A stretch of 64,000 nucleotides of DNA. Origin: CAXTSE01 sp964246985 (GTDB taxonomy: Bacteria; Actinomycetota; Actinomycetes; Actinomycetales; Microbacteriaceae). Below the pieces are notes generated by a model, which worked only from the letters and a program-made list of their open reading frames with translations, made no database searches and was not told where the DNA came from. The stretch covers positions 124,001-188,000 of the forward strand of contig CAXTSE010000005.1 in the NCBI GenBank assembly GCA_964246985.1. The letters run 5' to 3'. Below are positions 36,793 through 44,929 of the stretch, piece after piece. Both the position numbers and the translations under genes were made by a program. Within the stretch, counting starts at the first letter, position 1; each line of letters opens with the position of its first letter.

Positions 36793-38469
36793 ATGACCGA
36801 CGCCGCTCGTGAGTCCACCCCCATCGACGCCATCGCAGAGGGCTGGGTGCAGACCCTCATCGACCTCAATCCCGACGTGGCCGTCTGGATCGGCACGGAG
36901 GGTCGCCTCGGGGAGTACGCCGACCTGTCCCCGGCCGGACACGACGCGCAGATCGCCGCCGCCCGGTCGGTCATCGGCTCCCTGCGCGGCGCGGAGCCCC
37001 TCGACGAGGTCGATCGCGTCACGCGCGCCGACCTCCTCAGCGACCTCGAGCTGGCCGTCGAGTCGTACGAGGCGAAGCTGCATCTGCGCGACCTCAACGT
37101 CATCGTCTCGCCCGCCCAGGAGATCCGCGAGACCTTCGATCTGATGCCGACCGCGACGACCGACGACTGGGCGACGATCGCCGAGAAGCTGGGCAACCTC
37201 CCGGCCGCGGTCGACGGCTACATCGAGACCCTCCGCGCCGGCATCGCGGCCGGTGTGGTCCCGGCGCGTCGCCAGGTCGCGGAGGTCGCAGCCCAGGCTC
37301 GTCGGCACGCGGACGCCGACGGATTCTTCTTCGACTTCACGGGCCACGCCGCGCTCGAGGGCGGGGGCACGCTTCCGGACCCGCTGGCATCCGATCTGCG
37401 CGCAGGCGCCGAGGTGTCGGCGCGCGCGTACGGCGAGCTGGCCGAGTTCCTCGAGCGCGAGCTCGCGCCGGTCGCCGGCGAGCGCGACGGCGTCGGTCGG
37501 GAGCACTACGCGCTGCAGTCGCGGCACTTCCTCGGTGCCGAGATCGACCTCGACGAGACCTACGAGTGGGGGATCGACGAGCTCCGCCGCATGGTCGACG
37601 AGCAGACCCGGATCGCGGGCGAGATCGTGCCCGGAGCCTCGGTCGAGGAGGCCATCGCCTTCCTCGACGACGACCAGAGCCGCAAGCTGCACGGCACCGA
37701 CGAGCTGCAGTCCTGGATGCAGGCGCTCAGCGACAAGGCGGTCGCCGAGCTGTCGCGCGACCACTTCGACATCCCCGAGCCGGTTCGCACGCTCGAGTGC
37801 ATGATCGCCCCGACGCAGGACGGCGGGATCTACTACACGAGCCCGAGCGACGACTTCTCACGGAGCGGCCGGATGTGGTGGAGCGTGCCCGAAGGAGTCA
37901 CCGAGTTCGACACCTGGCGCGAGACGACGACGGTCTACCACGAGGGAGTCCCCGGTCACCACCTTCAGCTCGGTCAGGCGGTCTACAACCGCGCGACCCT
38001 CAACACCTGGCGCCGCAACCTGGCGGGCACCAGCGGCCATGCCGAGGGGTGGGCGCTCTACGCCGAGAGGCTCATGGAGGAGCTCGGCTACCTCGACGAC
38101 CCCGCCGACCGGCTCGGCATGCTCGACGGCCAGCGGATGCGGGCGGCACGGGTCGTGCTCGACATCGGCGTCCACCTCGGAAAGCCCCGGCTCGGCGGCG
38201 ACGGTGTCTGGGACGCGCAGGAGGCGCTGCGCTTCATGCGCGCCAACGTGAACATGAACGACGCCTTCATCAAGTTCGAGGTGAACCGCTACCTGGGATG
38301 GCCGGGTCAGGCGCCCTCCTACAAGGTCGGTCAGCGCATCTGGGAGCAGATCCGCGAGGCGGCTCAGCGGCGGGAGGGGGCGGCCTTCTCGTTCAAGGAC
38401 TTCCACAAGAGGGCGCTCGACCTCGGCGGCGTCGGACTCGACACCCTGCGCGGGGAGCTGCTGGCCTGA
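36793..38469 (+). CDS. DUF885 family zinc-peptidase-like protein
   Basis: A 558-residue protein without signal peptide. The C-terminal half carries the family's metal-site motifs VYHEGVPGHHLQLG (HExxPGHH) and SGHAEGWALYAERLMEELG, consistent with a zinc carboxypeptidase-like fold. The N-terminal half is helical and polar. DUF885 proteins are widespread, often in several copies, and are presumed cytoplasmic peptidases, but substrates are largely unknown. It is a single-gene unit between the palindromic repeat and the secreted protease gene. Confidence 0.88.
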   Translation: MTDAARESTPIDAIAEGWVQTLIDLNPDVAVWIGTEGRLGEYADLSPAGHDAQIAAARSVIGSLRGAEPLDEVDRVTRADLLSDLELAVESYEAKLHLRDLNVIVSPAQEIRETFDLMPTATTDDWATIAEKLGNLPAAVDGYIETLRAGIAAGVVPARRQVAEVAAQARRHADADGFFFDFTGHAALEGGGTLPDPLASDLRAGAEVSARAYGELAEFLERELAPVAGERDGVGREHYALQSRHFLGAEIDLDETYEWGIDELRRMVDEQTRIAGEIVPGASVEEAIAFLDDDQSRKLHGTDELQSWMQALSDKAVAELSRDHFDIPEPVRTLECMIAPTQDGGIYYTSPSDDFSRSGRMWWSVPEGVTEFDTWRETTTVYHEGVPGHHLQLGQAVYNRATLNTWRRNLAGTSGHAEGWALYAERLMEELGYLDDPADRLGMLDGQRMRAARVVLDIGVHLGKPRLGGDGVWDAQEALRFMRANVNMNDAFIKFEVNRYLGWPGQAPSYKVGQRIWEQIREAAQRREGAAFSFKDFHKRALDLGGVGLDTLRGELLA

Positions 38470-38519
38470 CCCCCGCAATGGGTCCAGGGGCGCTCTGGCC
38501 CCGCCCGAACCGCGTCGGT

Positions 38520-38525
38520 AGCCTC
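38520..38525 (+). promoter_or_regulatory. Candidate -10 box of the secreted protease gene
   Basis: TAGCCT in the 93-base gap before the GTG at 38563, giving a leader of about 30 bases. No strong -35. Weak. Confidence 0.35.
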
Positions 38526-38562
38526 GATCACAGGGGATTGACGGTCGACGGGGGACTGCAGA

Positions 38563-40470
38563 GTGACCAGAGCAGGGTGGGGATCTCTCGCGGGCGCCGT
38601 CGTCGTGGTGGCGGCATCGCTGGTCGCACCGCTGAGCCCGGCAACCGCGTCGGAGGCATCGTCGGACGTCCTGATCGACGTCGACGGAACCCTGCTCGTC
38701 ATGTACTCCGAGAGTCCGACCGGCGCAGGCGCGGCTGAGCCGGACAGGTCGGTGTCGGTGCTCGTCGGGGACTCCTACATCGAGCTCGACGGCTCGCAGG
38801 TCGACGACGCCGCGACCGGTGACCGCTTCCAGGGCACGGTCGCCGTTCCCGAGGAGATCGCGGATGCCGCGGCCGGCACCGCCGCCGCGTCCGATGCCGA
38901 GGTGCTCGCCGCGGCCGCCGAGGCCGAGGAGCCGGTCGCGATCACCGACGGCGACATCGTCACGGCGCTCGCCAGCACGGCGACCCCGCATTCGCATTCG
39001 TTCCAGATAGCTCTCCCCACCGTCGGAGGCACTGCGTCGCCGTACAACGCGTCCAGCGGCCAGTCCATGATGAACCTCGTGTCCGGCTACTGGCAGGGCC
39101 AGTCCGACGGCGCCATCGACAGCTCCTCGGTCGGCGTCCCCGTCTCCTACACATCGGGACTGGCGTGCACCGCCGACCCGCGTCCGATGTGGGCGGAGGC
39201 GATCAACCGCACCTACCCGACCTACGCCAACTCGCTGCAGGGTCTGAGCGCGTTTCTTGCTCAGGACGACGGTCGGCACGTCGCCGTGATCCTCCCGGCC
39301 GCGTGCGGAGCGAGCTCGCCGATCGGCGTCGGCGTCGTGGGGAACTCGCTTCACAGCAACGGCGTCCTCACCATCGTCGGCGGCACCGGAATCGACAAGT
39401 CGACGGTCATCCACGAGGTCGGCCACAACATGGGCCTCGGCCACTCGAACCTCGTCGTGTGCGCCGCGACGTGCTCGTCGAGCGAGTACGGCGACTTCTG
39501 GGACGTGATGGGCAAGGGCATCGTCGGGTACGACAGCCCCGGACAGCTCAACATCCGGTCGAAGTGGGCGCTCGGCTTCGTCGACGCCACGCAGGTGCCG
39601 CTCGTCGAGATCGGATCGGCGGCCACGCTCTCCACGGTGCGCACCCTCGCCCAGATCAACAGCTACGGCACCGTCGGGTATCGCATCAAGGATCCCGTCA
39701 CCGGCGAGATCCTGTTCGTCGAGAACCGCGCGGGGGAGACGGGGACGTTCTACAGCGCCCCGAACAAGACGGCCGGCATCGGGGGACTCACGATCCCGAT
39801 GCGCACCGGGATCCGTCTCTCCGGAGCGACGGCGCAGGGCGGCTCGCAGGTCTTCGCGAGGACCTGCCCCGACCGGTCGGACTGGACCTGCGCCACCGCC
39901 TCGGCCGTGGGGCAGCAGGTCTCCAACGCGTCGGGCAGCGTGACCGTCACCATGCTCGCCACCGGCGGCAGCGCGGCGAACAACATCCGGATCGACCTCG
40001 TCGCCGGTGCACCCGTCTACAGGTTCTACAGCCCGCAGAACGCGACGCACTTCTACACGATCAGCACGGCGGAGCGCGACGCCATCGTCGCGAGCTACCC
40101 GCCGCAGGTCTGGACGTACGAGGGGGTCGCCTACACGGCCTACGCGACGCCGGTCGCCGGATCCACGCCTCTGTACCGGTTCTACAGCCCCAGCATGAAG
40201 GGGCACTTCTTCACGATCTCGGATACCGAGAAGTCGTCCATCATCGCCAACTTCCCCTCGACCACCTGGACGTTCGAGGGAACCGCCTACTACGTCCTCC
40301 CCGTCTCGGCGAACCCCGCGACGAGCACGCTGGTCTACAGGTTCTGGAGCCCCAAGAACCAGCACCACTTCTACACGGCCAGCCCGACGGAGAAGAATCA
40401 GATCCAGGCCGGCTACCCGGCGGAGATCTGGACCTACGAGGGCGAGAGCTTCCGGGTGCCGACCACCTGA
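38563..40470 (+). CDS. Secreted metzincin-type metalloprotease with three C-terminal repeats
   Basis: A 635-residue protein. Residues 1-30 form a signal peptide (hydrophobic GAVVVVAASLVAPL, AxA-type end). Residues 31-140 look like a propeptide. The catalytic domain has HEVGHNMGLGHS (His284, Glu285, His288, His294) with the extended HExxHxxGxxH zinc motif and a Met-turn in WDVMGKG (Met316). Paired cysteines (C300, C304) may bond. From about residue 485 three repeats of about 52 residues follow (YRFYSP-x-HFYTIS-x-E-x-I-x-YP-x-WTYEG), matching the DUF5648 type also found at the ends of secreted actinobacterial hydrolases. It probably digests extracellular protein; the repeats may bind cell wall or polysaccharide (inference). 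Class placement within metzincins is uncertain. Confidence 0.87.
   Translation: MTRAGWGSLAGAVVVVAASLVAPLSPATASEASSDVLIDVDGTLLVMYSESPTGAGAAEPDRSVSVLVGDSYIELDGSQVDDAATGDRFQGTVAVPEEIADAAAGTAAASDAEVLAAAAEAEEPVAITDGDIVTALASTATPHSHSFQIALPTVGGTASPYNASSGQSMMNLVSGYWQGQSDGAIDSSSVGVPVSYTSGLACTADPRPMWAEAINRTYPTYANSLQGLSAFLAQDDGRHVAVILPAACGASSPIGVGVVGNSLHSNGVLTIVGGTGIDKSTVIHEVGHNMGLGHSNLVVCAATCSSSEYGDFWDVMGKGIVGYDSPGQLNIRSKWALGFVDATQVPLVEIGSAATLSTVRTLAQINSYGTVGYRIKDPVTGEILFVENRAGETGTFYSAPNKTAGIGGLTIPMRTGIRLSGATAQGGSQVFARTCPDRSDWTCATASAVGQQVSNASGSVTVTMLATGGSAANNIRIDLVAGAPVYRFYSPQNATHFYTISTAERDAIVASYPPQVWTYEGVAYTAYATPVAGSTPLYRFYSPSMKGHFFTISDTEKSSIIANFPSTTWTFEGTAYYVLPVSANPATSTLVYRFWSPKNQHHFYTASPTEKNQIQAGYPAEIWTYEGESFRVPTT
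40015..40467 (+). repeat. Three in-frame repeats encoding DUF5648-like modules
   Basis: Copies begin at 40015, 40171 and 40333 (spacing 156 and 162 bases). Each encodes V/L-YRF-Y/W-SP ... HF-Y/F-T ... W-T-Y/F-EG. The third is truncated by the stop codon right after EG. The DNA copies have diverged, so this is an old duplication. Confidence 0.85.
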
Positions 40471-40479
40471 TCGCGAATG

Positions 40480-40494
40480 CTGACGGACCGTCAG
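40480..40494. repeat. Short palindrome between the protease and LURP-one genes
   Basis: CTGACGG-A-CCGTCAG, a 7-base inverted repeat centred on one base. It lies just upstream of the TAGACT box at 40503, so it could be an operator for the next gene or a weak terminator. Nothing further supports either reading. Confidence 0.35.
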
Positions 40495-40502
40495 GTCGCA
40501 CC

Positions 40503-40508
40503 TAGACT
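40503..40508 (+). promoter_or_regulatory. Candidate -10 box for the LURP-one gene
   Basis: TAGACT, seven bases before the ATG at 40516; leaderless pattern. Confidence 0.55.
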
Positions 40509-40515
40509 CTCCGAC

Positions 40516-41157
40516 ATGACCGAGCCCGTGAGTCCCGACCCTGCGAACCCCGATGCGGTTCCCGCGCCTGGCGCGCCCGCCGCGCCCGCGGGCGGAGTCC
40601 ACCACCTGTCGCGATTCTTCGTGAAGCAGCGCCTGACGATGATGGTGAACCGCTACGAGGTGCGTGTCGCGAACCCCGACGGCACTCCGGGTCCGCTGCT
40701 GGCGGTAGCCCAGCAGAAGCGCCTCGCCATGAAGGAGCGCGTCACCTTCTTCGCCGACGAGGCCCGCACGCAGCCGGTGTTCTCCTTCGCCGCCCGCCAG
40801 ATCCTCGACCTGTCGTCCGTCTACGACGTGTTCGACGCGGCCGGCACGCCGATCGGCTATTTCCAGAAGGACTTCAAGGCCAGCCTGCTGCGGTCGAGCT
40901 TCCACCTCGGCGGTCCGGGCATCGACGCCTACGGCCAGGAGCGCAACGAGGTCGTCGCTATCATCCGGCGCTTCGTCGACTTCCCGTTCTCGTTCCACTT
41001 CGACTTCCGCGACAAGGCCAGCGGCCAGGTCGTCATGTCGAGCGACCGGCAGTTCTCACTGCGCGATCGCTACACCGTCGACGTGCCCGACCCGAGGATC
41101 GACTTCCGTCTGGCGGCCGCGATGGCCGTCGGGCTCGACGCGCTGCTGCAGCGCTGA
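40516..41157 (+). CDS. LURP-one-related / tubby-like beta-barrel protein
   Basis: From ATG 40516 the product is 213 residues. A Pro/Ala-rich N-terminal linker of about 35 residues leads to a beta-rich domain: FFVKQRLTMMVNRYEV, LAVAQQKRLAMKERVTFFADE, IGYFQKDFKASLLRSSF and FRDKASGQVVMSSDR. These are typical of the LURP-one/scramblase-like fold, built of repeated strands around one helix. No function is established in bacteria. The assignment rests on pattern recognition, so moderate confidence. Confidence 0.72.
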   Translation: MTEPVSPDPANPDAVPAPGAPAAPAGGVHHLSRFFVKQRLTMMVNRYEVRVANPDGTPGPLLAVAQQKRLAMKERVTFFADEARTQPVFSFAARQILDLSSVYDVFDAAGTPIGYFQKDFKASLLRSSFHLGGPGIDAYGQERNEVVAIIRRFVDFPFSFHFDFRDKASGQVVMSSDRQFSLRDRYTVDVPDPRIDFRLAAAMAVGLDALLQR

Positions 41158-41186
41158 CGCCTCTCGTAGCTCAGACCCCCATGCGC

Positions 41187-41192
41187 TAAGCT
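41187..41192 (+). promoter_or_regulatory. Candidate rpsA promoter -10
   Basis: TAAGCT, about 100 bases before the rpsA ATG, giving a 90-95 base leader. It is the best -10 in the gap 41158-41292. The leader contains no obvious Shine-Dalgarno near the ATG, as is usual for rpsA. Confidence 0.45.
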
Positions 41193-41292
41193 GGAGTGTC
41201 GCTCTCGCGGCATTCCCATCACTCATGCCCTCGGCGCAGCCAGCATCATCGTGCCGTCGGCCCGACACCCATCCATCCGGAGCACCCACTAC

Positions 41293-42777
41293 ATGACAAC
41301 CGCAACGACCGCCACGGCTACCAAGCAGGTCGCCATCAACGACATCGGATCTGCTGAAGACTTCCTGGCCGCGGTCGAACTGACCCTCAAGTTCTTCAAC
41401 GACGGCGACCTCATCGAAGGAACCGTCGTCAAGATCGACCGCGACGAGGTCCTCCTCGACGTCGGCTACAAGACCGAGGGCGTCATCCCCTCGCGCGAGC
41501 TCTCCATCAAGCACGACGTCGACCCCTCCGAGGTCGTCAACGTCGGCGACATGGTCGAGGCCCTCGTTCTCCAGAAGGAGGACAAGGAAGGCCGTCTGAT
41601 CCTGTCCAAGAAGCGCGCGCAGTACGAGCGTGCGTGGGGCGACGTCGAGAAGATCAAGGACTCGGATGGCGTCGTCACCGGGTCGGTCATCGAGGTCGTC
41701 AAGGGCGGGCTCATCGTCGACATCGGCCTCCGCGGCTTCCTCCCGGCCTCGCTCATCGAGCTGCGCCGCGTCCGCGACCTCACGCCGTACCTCGGTCAGG
41801 AGATCGAGGCCAAGATCCTCGAGCTCGACAAGAACCGCAACAACGTCGTCCTGAGCCGCCGCGCGCTGCTCGAGCAGACGCAGAGCGAGTCGCGCTCGAC
41901 GTTCCTCAACAACCTCCAGAAGGGCCAGGTCCGCAAGGGCGTCGTGTCCTCCATCGTCAACTTCGGCGCGTTCGTCGACCTGGGCGGCGTGGACGGCCTC
42001 GTGCACGTCTCCGAGCTCTCGTGGAAGCACATCGAGCACGCCTCCGAGGTCGTCGAGGTGGGCCAGGAGGTCACCGTCGAGATCCTCGAGGTCGACCTGG
42101 AGCGCGAGCGCGTGTCGCTGTCGCTCAAGGCCACCCAGGAGGACCCGTGGCAGCTGTTCGCCCGCACCCACGCGATCGGCCAGATCGCGCCCGGAAAGGT
42201 CACCAAGCTGGTGCCGTTCGGTGCGTTCGTCCGCGTCGCCGAGGGCATCGAGGGCCTGGTGCACATCTCCGAGCTGTCGGGCAAGCACGTCGAGCTCGCC
42301 GAGCAGGTCGTGTCGGTCGGCGACGAGGTCTTCGTCAAGGTCATCGACATCGACCTCGAGCGTCGCCGCATCTCGCTGAGCCTCAAGCAGGCCAACGAGG
42401 GCATCGACCCGAACAACGCCGAGTTCGACTCCGGCCTCGCCGCCCTGTACGGCATGGTCACCGAGTACGACGAGCAGGGTAACTACAAGTTCCCCGAGGG
42501 CTTCGACGCGACCAGCGGCGAGTGGCTCGAGGGCTTCGACACCCAGCGCGAGGCGTGGGAGGCCGAGTACGCGGCCGCTCAGGTGCGCTGGGAGGCCCAC
42601 AAGAAGCAGATCCTCGCGGCCGAGGAGGCCGAGTCGCAGATCGACGAGACCCGCCCCGCCGCGTCCTCGTCGTCCTCGTCGTCGAACTCCTTCTCCAGCG
42701 AGTCGGCCTCGGCCGGCACGCTGGCCGACGACGAGTCGCTCGCGGCTCTTCGCGAGAAGCTCAGCTCGAACAACTAG
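41293..42777 (+). CDS. rpsA: 30S ribosomal protein S1
   Basis: A 494-residue S1 with four S1 RNA-binding domains (about 35-105, 123-190, 207-277 and 293-362). Each has the VVSIVNFGAFVDLGGVDGLVH-type barrel seen most clearly in the third. The Gram-positive four-domain form is shorter than the six-domain E. coli protein. The acidic C-terminal tail contains a Ser run encoded by a TCG/TCC microsatellite (42661-42690) and ends LREKLSSNN. It helps the ribosome bind structured or leadered mRNAs. A strong terminator hairpin follows. Confidence 0.97.
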   Translation: MTTATTATATKQVAINDIGSAEDFLAAVELTLKFFNDGDLIEGTVVKIDRDEVLLDVGYKTEGVIPSRELSIKHDVDPSEVVNVGDMVEALVLQKEDKEGRLILSKKRAQYERAWGDVEKIKDSDGVVTGSVIEVVKGGLIVDIGLRGFLPASLIELRRVRDLTPYLGQEIEAKILELDKNRNNVVLSRRALLEQTQSESRSTFLNNLQKGQVRKGVVSSIVNFGAFVDLGGVDGLVHVSELSWKHIEHASEVVEVGQEVTVEILEVDLERERVSLSLKATQEDPWQLFARTHAIGQIAPGKVTKLVPFGAFVRVAEGIEGLVHISELSGKHVELAEQVVSVGDEVFVKVIDIDLERRRISLSLKQANEGIDPNNAEFDSGLAALYGMVTEYDEQGNYKFPEGFDATSGEWLEGFDTQREAWEAEYAAAQVRWEAHKKQILAAEEAESQIDETRPAASSSSSSSNSFSSESASAGTLADDESLAALREKLSSNN

Positions 42778-42793
42778 GTTCTGACTCATGGAT

Positions 42794-42823
42794 GAGGGCC
42801 GGGCGCAGATGCGTCCGGCCCTC
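42794..42823 (+). terminator. rpsA terminator
   Basis: GAGGGCCGG (42794-42802) pairs with CCGGCCCTC (42815-42823). Three further pairs (one G-U) leave a 6-base loop, for a 12-bp stem 16 bases after the rpsA stop. TCTGTGT follows. Confidence 0.75.
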
Positions 42824-42826
42824 TCT

Positions 42827-43675
42827 GTGTCCGGCGACGGCGGGTCAGACGACATCCTCGCGCTCTTCGACGCTCAGGTTCGGGGTGGTGCGGCGACCGG
42901 CGACGGTGCGCCGGCCCAGATCGACGGCCCCGTCACCCGCGTCACCTACTCCTCGGGCGGCTTCATCGCGACGCCGCGCGACACCGGCCTTCGCGGCGCC
43001 GACCTCGACGCCCTGATCGCCCGCCAGCGCGACCACTTCGCGGCCGTCGGCTTGCCGGTCGAGTGGAAGACGTATGGCTACGACCAGCCCGACGATCTGA
43101 CGGATCGGCTGATCACCGCCGGGTTCTCTCCCGAGGAGCCGGAGACCGTCCTCATCGGCACCTCCGCCGACCTGGCCGGCCTCGGCTCGGACGTGGCCGG
43201 AGTGAGCGTCCGCGAGACGGACGACCCCCGCGATCTCGCCGCGATCGGAGTCCTGCACACCGAGGTCTGGGGCGAGGACTGGTCGTGGATCGCCGCCGAC
43301 CTGCGGCAGCGCATCGATGCACTCGGCCAGGACGGCATCCGCGTGCTGGTCGCCGAGGCAGACGGCGCCGTCGTCTCGGCCGCCTGGCTCGTGATGAGAC
43401 CGGACGGCGACTTCGCCGGACTGTGGGGCGGATCGACGCTGTCCGCCTGGCGCGGACGGGGCGTCTATCGCGCCCTGGTCGCCCGCCGGGCGGCGATCGC
43501 GCGGGAGCGCGGCTACCGGTACCTGCAGGTGGACGCGTCCGAGATGAGCCGCCCGATCCTCGAGCGTCTCGGATTCCGCGCCATCACCCAGACGACGCCG
43601 TATGTGTGGACGCCCCCGTCGGCGCGATCTGCGGGGCCGCACCCAGCTGACGGCGCTTCCGTCGCATCCGCCTGA
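42827..43675 (+). CDS. GNAT-family N-acetyltransferase
   Basis: ATGs at 42788 and 42809 would place the start inside the rpsA terminator hairpin. GTG 42827, just past it, gives 282 residues beginning SGDGGSDD and is preferred. The C-terminal GNAT domain (about 130-270) shows VLVAEADGAVVSAAWLV, the acetyl-CoA segment LSAWRGRGVYRALVARRAA, and YLQVDASEMSRPILERLGF. The N-terminal part resembles a degenerate second GNAT lobe. The substrate is unknown. Its 3' end overlaps the convergent DUF4126 gene by 92 bases. Confidence 0.82.
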   Translation: MSGDGGSDDILALFDAQVRGGAATGDGAPAQIDGPVTRVTYSSGGFIATPRDTGLRGADLDALIARQRDHFAAVGLPVEWKTYGYDQPDDLTDRLITAGFSPEEPETVLIGTSADLAGLGSDVAGVSVRETDDPRDLAAIGVLHTEVWGEDWSWIAADLRQRIDALGQDGIRVLVAEADGAVVSAAWLVMRPDGDFAGLWGGSTLSAWRGRGVYRALVARRAAIARERGYRYLQVDASEMSRPILERLGFRAITQTTPYVWTPPSARSAGPHPADGASVASA

Positions 43676-44228
43676 TCAGGGCGACGAGGCTTGCCACGAC
43701 GCCGGCGATCGCGACGATCACCAGCAGCGGGAACAGAACAGCCAGCACCGTGAGCACGACGCTCGCGACGTCCTCTGCGGCGCTCAGGGCGGGCGCGGCG
43801 AGCCCGAATGTGACGGCGTTGGCGGCGGGACGGGCCATGGACTTGGCCGCGTGGACCGTGAGCGAGAGCAGGATGCCGATGACGATCGGCACCCACTGGT
43901 TGCTTGCGAAGAACGACGCCGGATCGGTGACCGCGACGGTCTCGGACGACGTGCCCGTTCCGAACAGGATGCCGCCTGCGGCCGGGCGCACGAGAGTCTG
44001 GATCCAGTCGTTGACCGAGTCGACGGCCGGGATCTTGTCGGCGACGATCTCGATGACGAGCAGGACGCCGAAGATCACCATGACCCACTCGTTGCCGAGC
44101 CACGCCCACCCCGACGGCAGGGTGACCCAGTCGGTGAAGCGCCCGAGGAGCCCCATCGCGAGCAGCGGGATGTAGGCGTTGAGGCCCGCCGCGGTCGCGA
44201 GACCGGCTCCCGTCAAGAACTCGAGCAT
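43584..44228 (-). CDS. DUF4126 membrane protein
   Basis: A 214-residue protein with about five hydrophobic segments: LTGAGLATAAGLNAYIPLLAMGLL at the start (the usual DUF4126 opening, with GLNAY), MVIFGVLLVIEIVADKIP, VPIVIGILLSLTVHAAK and a long hydrophobic stretch near the C terminus. The family is widespread and of unknown function. It is convergent with the GNAT gene and divergent from coaE. TAGCCT on the minus strand (44241-44236) precedes the ATG by seven bases. Confidence 0.87.
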   Translation of the reverse strand: MLEFLTGAGLATAAGLNAYIPLLAMGLLGRFTDWVTLPSGWAWLGNEWVMVIFGVLLVIEIVADKIPAVDSVNDWIQTLVRPAAGGILFGTGTSSETVAVTDPASFFASNQWVPIVIGILLSLTVHAAKSMARPAANAVTFGLAAPALSAAEDVASVVLTVLAVLFPLLVIVAIAGVVASLVALIRRMRRKRRQLGAAPQIAPTGASTHTASSG

Positions 44229-44235
44229 GGCTCCG

Positions 44236-44241
44236 AGGCTA
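44236..44241 (-). promoter_or_regulatory. Candidate -10 box for DUF4126 gene
   Basis: TAGCCT on the minus strand, seven bases before ATG 44228; leaderless pattern. Confidence 0.5.
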
Positions 44242-44271
44242 CCAGCCGGGCCCCGCGCGACCGAGGGCGGT

Positions 44272-44277
44272 TACGAT
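44272..44277 (+). promoter_or_regulatory. Candidate -10 box for coaE
   Basis: TACGAT, six bases before the coaE GTG at 44284. It is divergent from the DUF4126 box only 30 bases away. Confidence 0.5.
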
Positions 44278-44283
44278 GGCCGG

Positions 44284-44889
44284 GTGCTGCTCGTGGGACT
44301 GACCGGCGGGATCGCATCGGGCAAGTCCGTGGTGGCGGCACGCCTGGCCCAGCACGGCGCCGTGGTGGTGGACGCCGACCGCATCGCCCGCGAGGTCGTG
44401 GAGCCCGGCACCCCCGCCCTCGCCCGGATCGCCGAGGTCTTCGGGCCGGGGGTCATCGCGAGCGACGGCTCGCTCGACCGTCCGGCGCTCGGGGCGATCA
44501 TCTTCGCCGACGCGGAACGGCGTCATGAGCTCAACGCCATCACGCACCCGGCGGTGCGCGCGCTGTCGGCCGAGCGGTTCGCGGCCGCCGGGCGCGCCGA
44601 TCCGCACGCCGTCGTCGTCTACGACGTGCCGCTGCTGGCGGAGGGCCGCATCGGCGACCGCGAGTTCGACCGCGTCGTGGTCGTCGAGGCCGACGACGAC
44701 GTGCGCGTACGGCGGATGGTGGAGCTGCGCGGCATGTCCGAGGAGGACGCGCGGGCTCGGATCGCGTCGCAGGCGACCAACGCCGAGAGGCGCGCGATCG
44801 CCGACCACGTCATCGACTCCGGGGGCACTCTGGACGAGACCCTCGAGCGCGCGGACGCCCTCTGGACCGTGCTCGCCGAGGCTCGCTGA
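44284..44889 (+). CDS. coaE: Dephospho-CoA kinase
   Basis: From GTG 44284 the product is 201 residues. It phosphorylates the 3'-OH of dephospho-CoA, the last step of CoA synthesis. P-loop GLTGGIASGKSVVA (about 5-18), VVDADRIAREVVEPG, YDVPLLAEG and a lid region rich in Arg are present. Some actinobacterial CoaE proteins carry a C-terminal GrpB-like extension; this one does not. The rpsA-coaE-uvrB order is conserved in actinobacteria. Confidence 0.96.
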   Translation: MLLVGLTGGIASGKSVVAARLAQHGAVVVDADRIAREVVEPGTPALARIAEVFGPGVIASDGSLDRPALGAIIFADAERRHELNAITHPAVRALSAERFAAAGRADPHAVVVYDVPLLAEGRIGDREFDRVVVVEADDDVRVRRMVELRGMSEEDARARIASQATNAERRAIADHVIDSGGTLDETLERADALWTVLAEAR

Positions 44890-44917
44890 GGCCCGGCGGG
44901 GTGTCGGCGGCTCGACG

Positions 44918-44923
44918 TACGCT
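44918..44923 (+). promoter_or_regulatory. Candidate -10 box for uvrB
   Basis: TACGCT, six bases before the ATG at 44930. A GGAGGG fills the spacer, so the same bases could serve as RBS in a leadered read-through transcript. No SOS (LexA) box is obvious. Confidence 0.5.
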
Positions 44924-44929
44924 GGAGGG

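Noticed and set aside
38487..38502. GGGGC/GCCCC hairpin after DUF885 as a terminator
   Set aside because: Only 5 bp with no tail; expected by chance in DNA this GC-rich.
37858..40998. Minus-strand open frame of 1046 codons opposite DUF885, protease and LURP-one genes
   Set aside because: Spans three real plus-strand genes with recognisable motifs; composition is that of a shadow.
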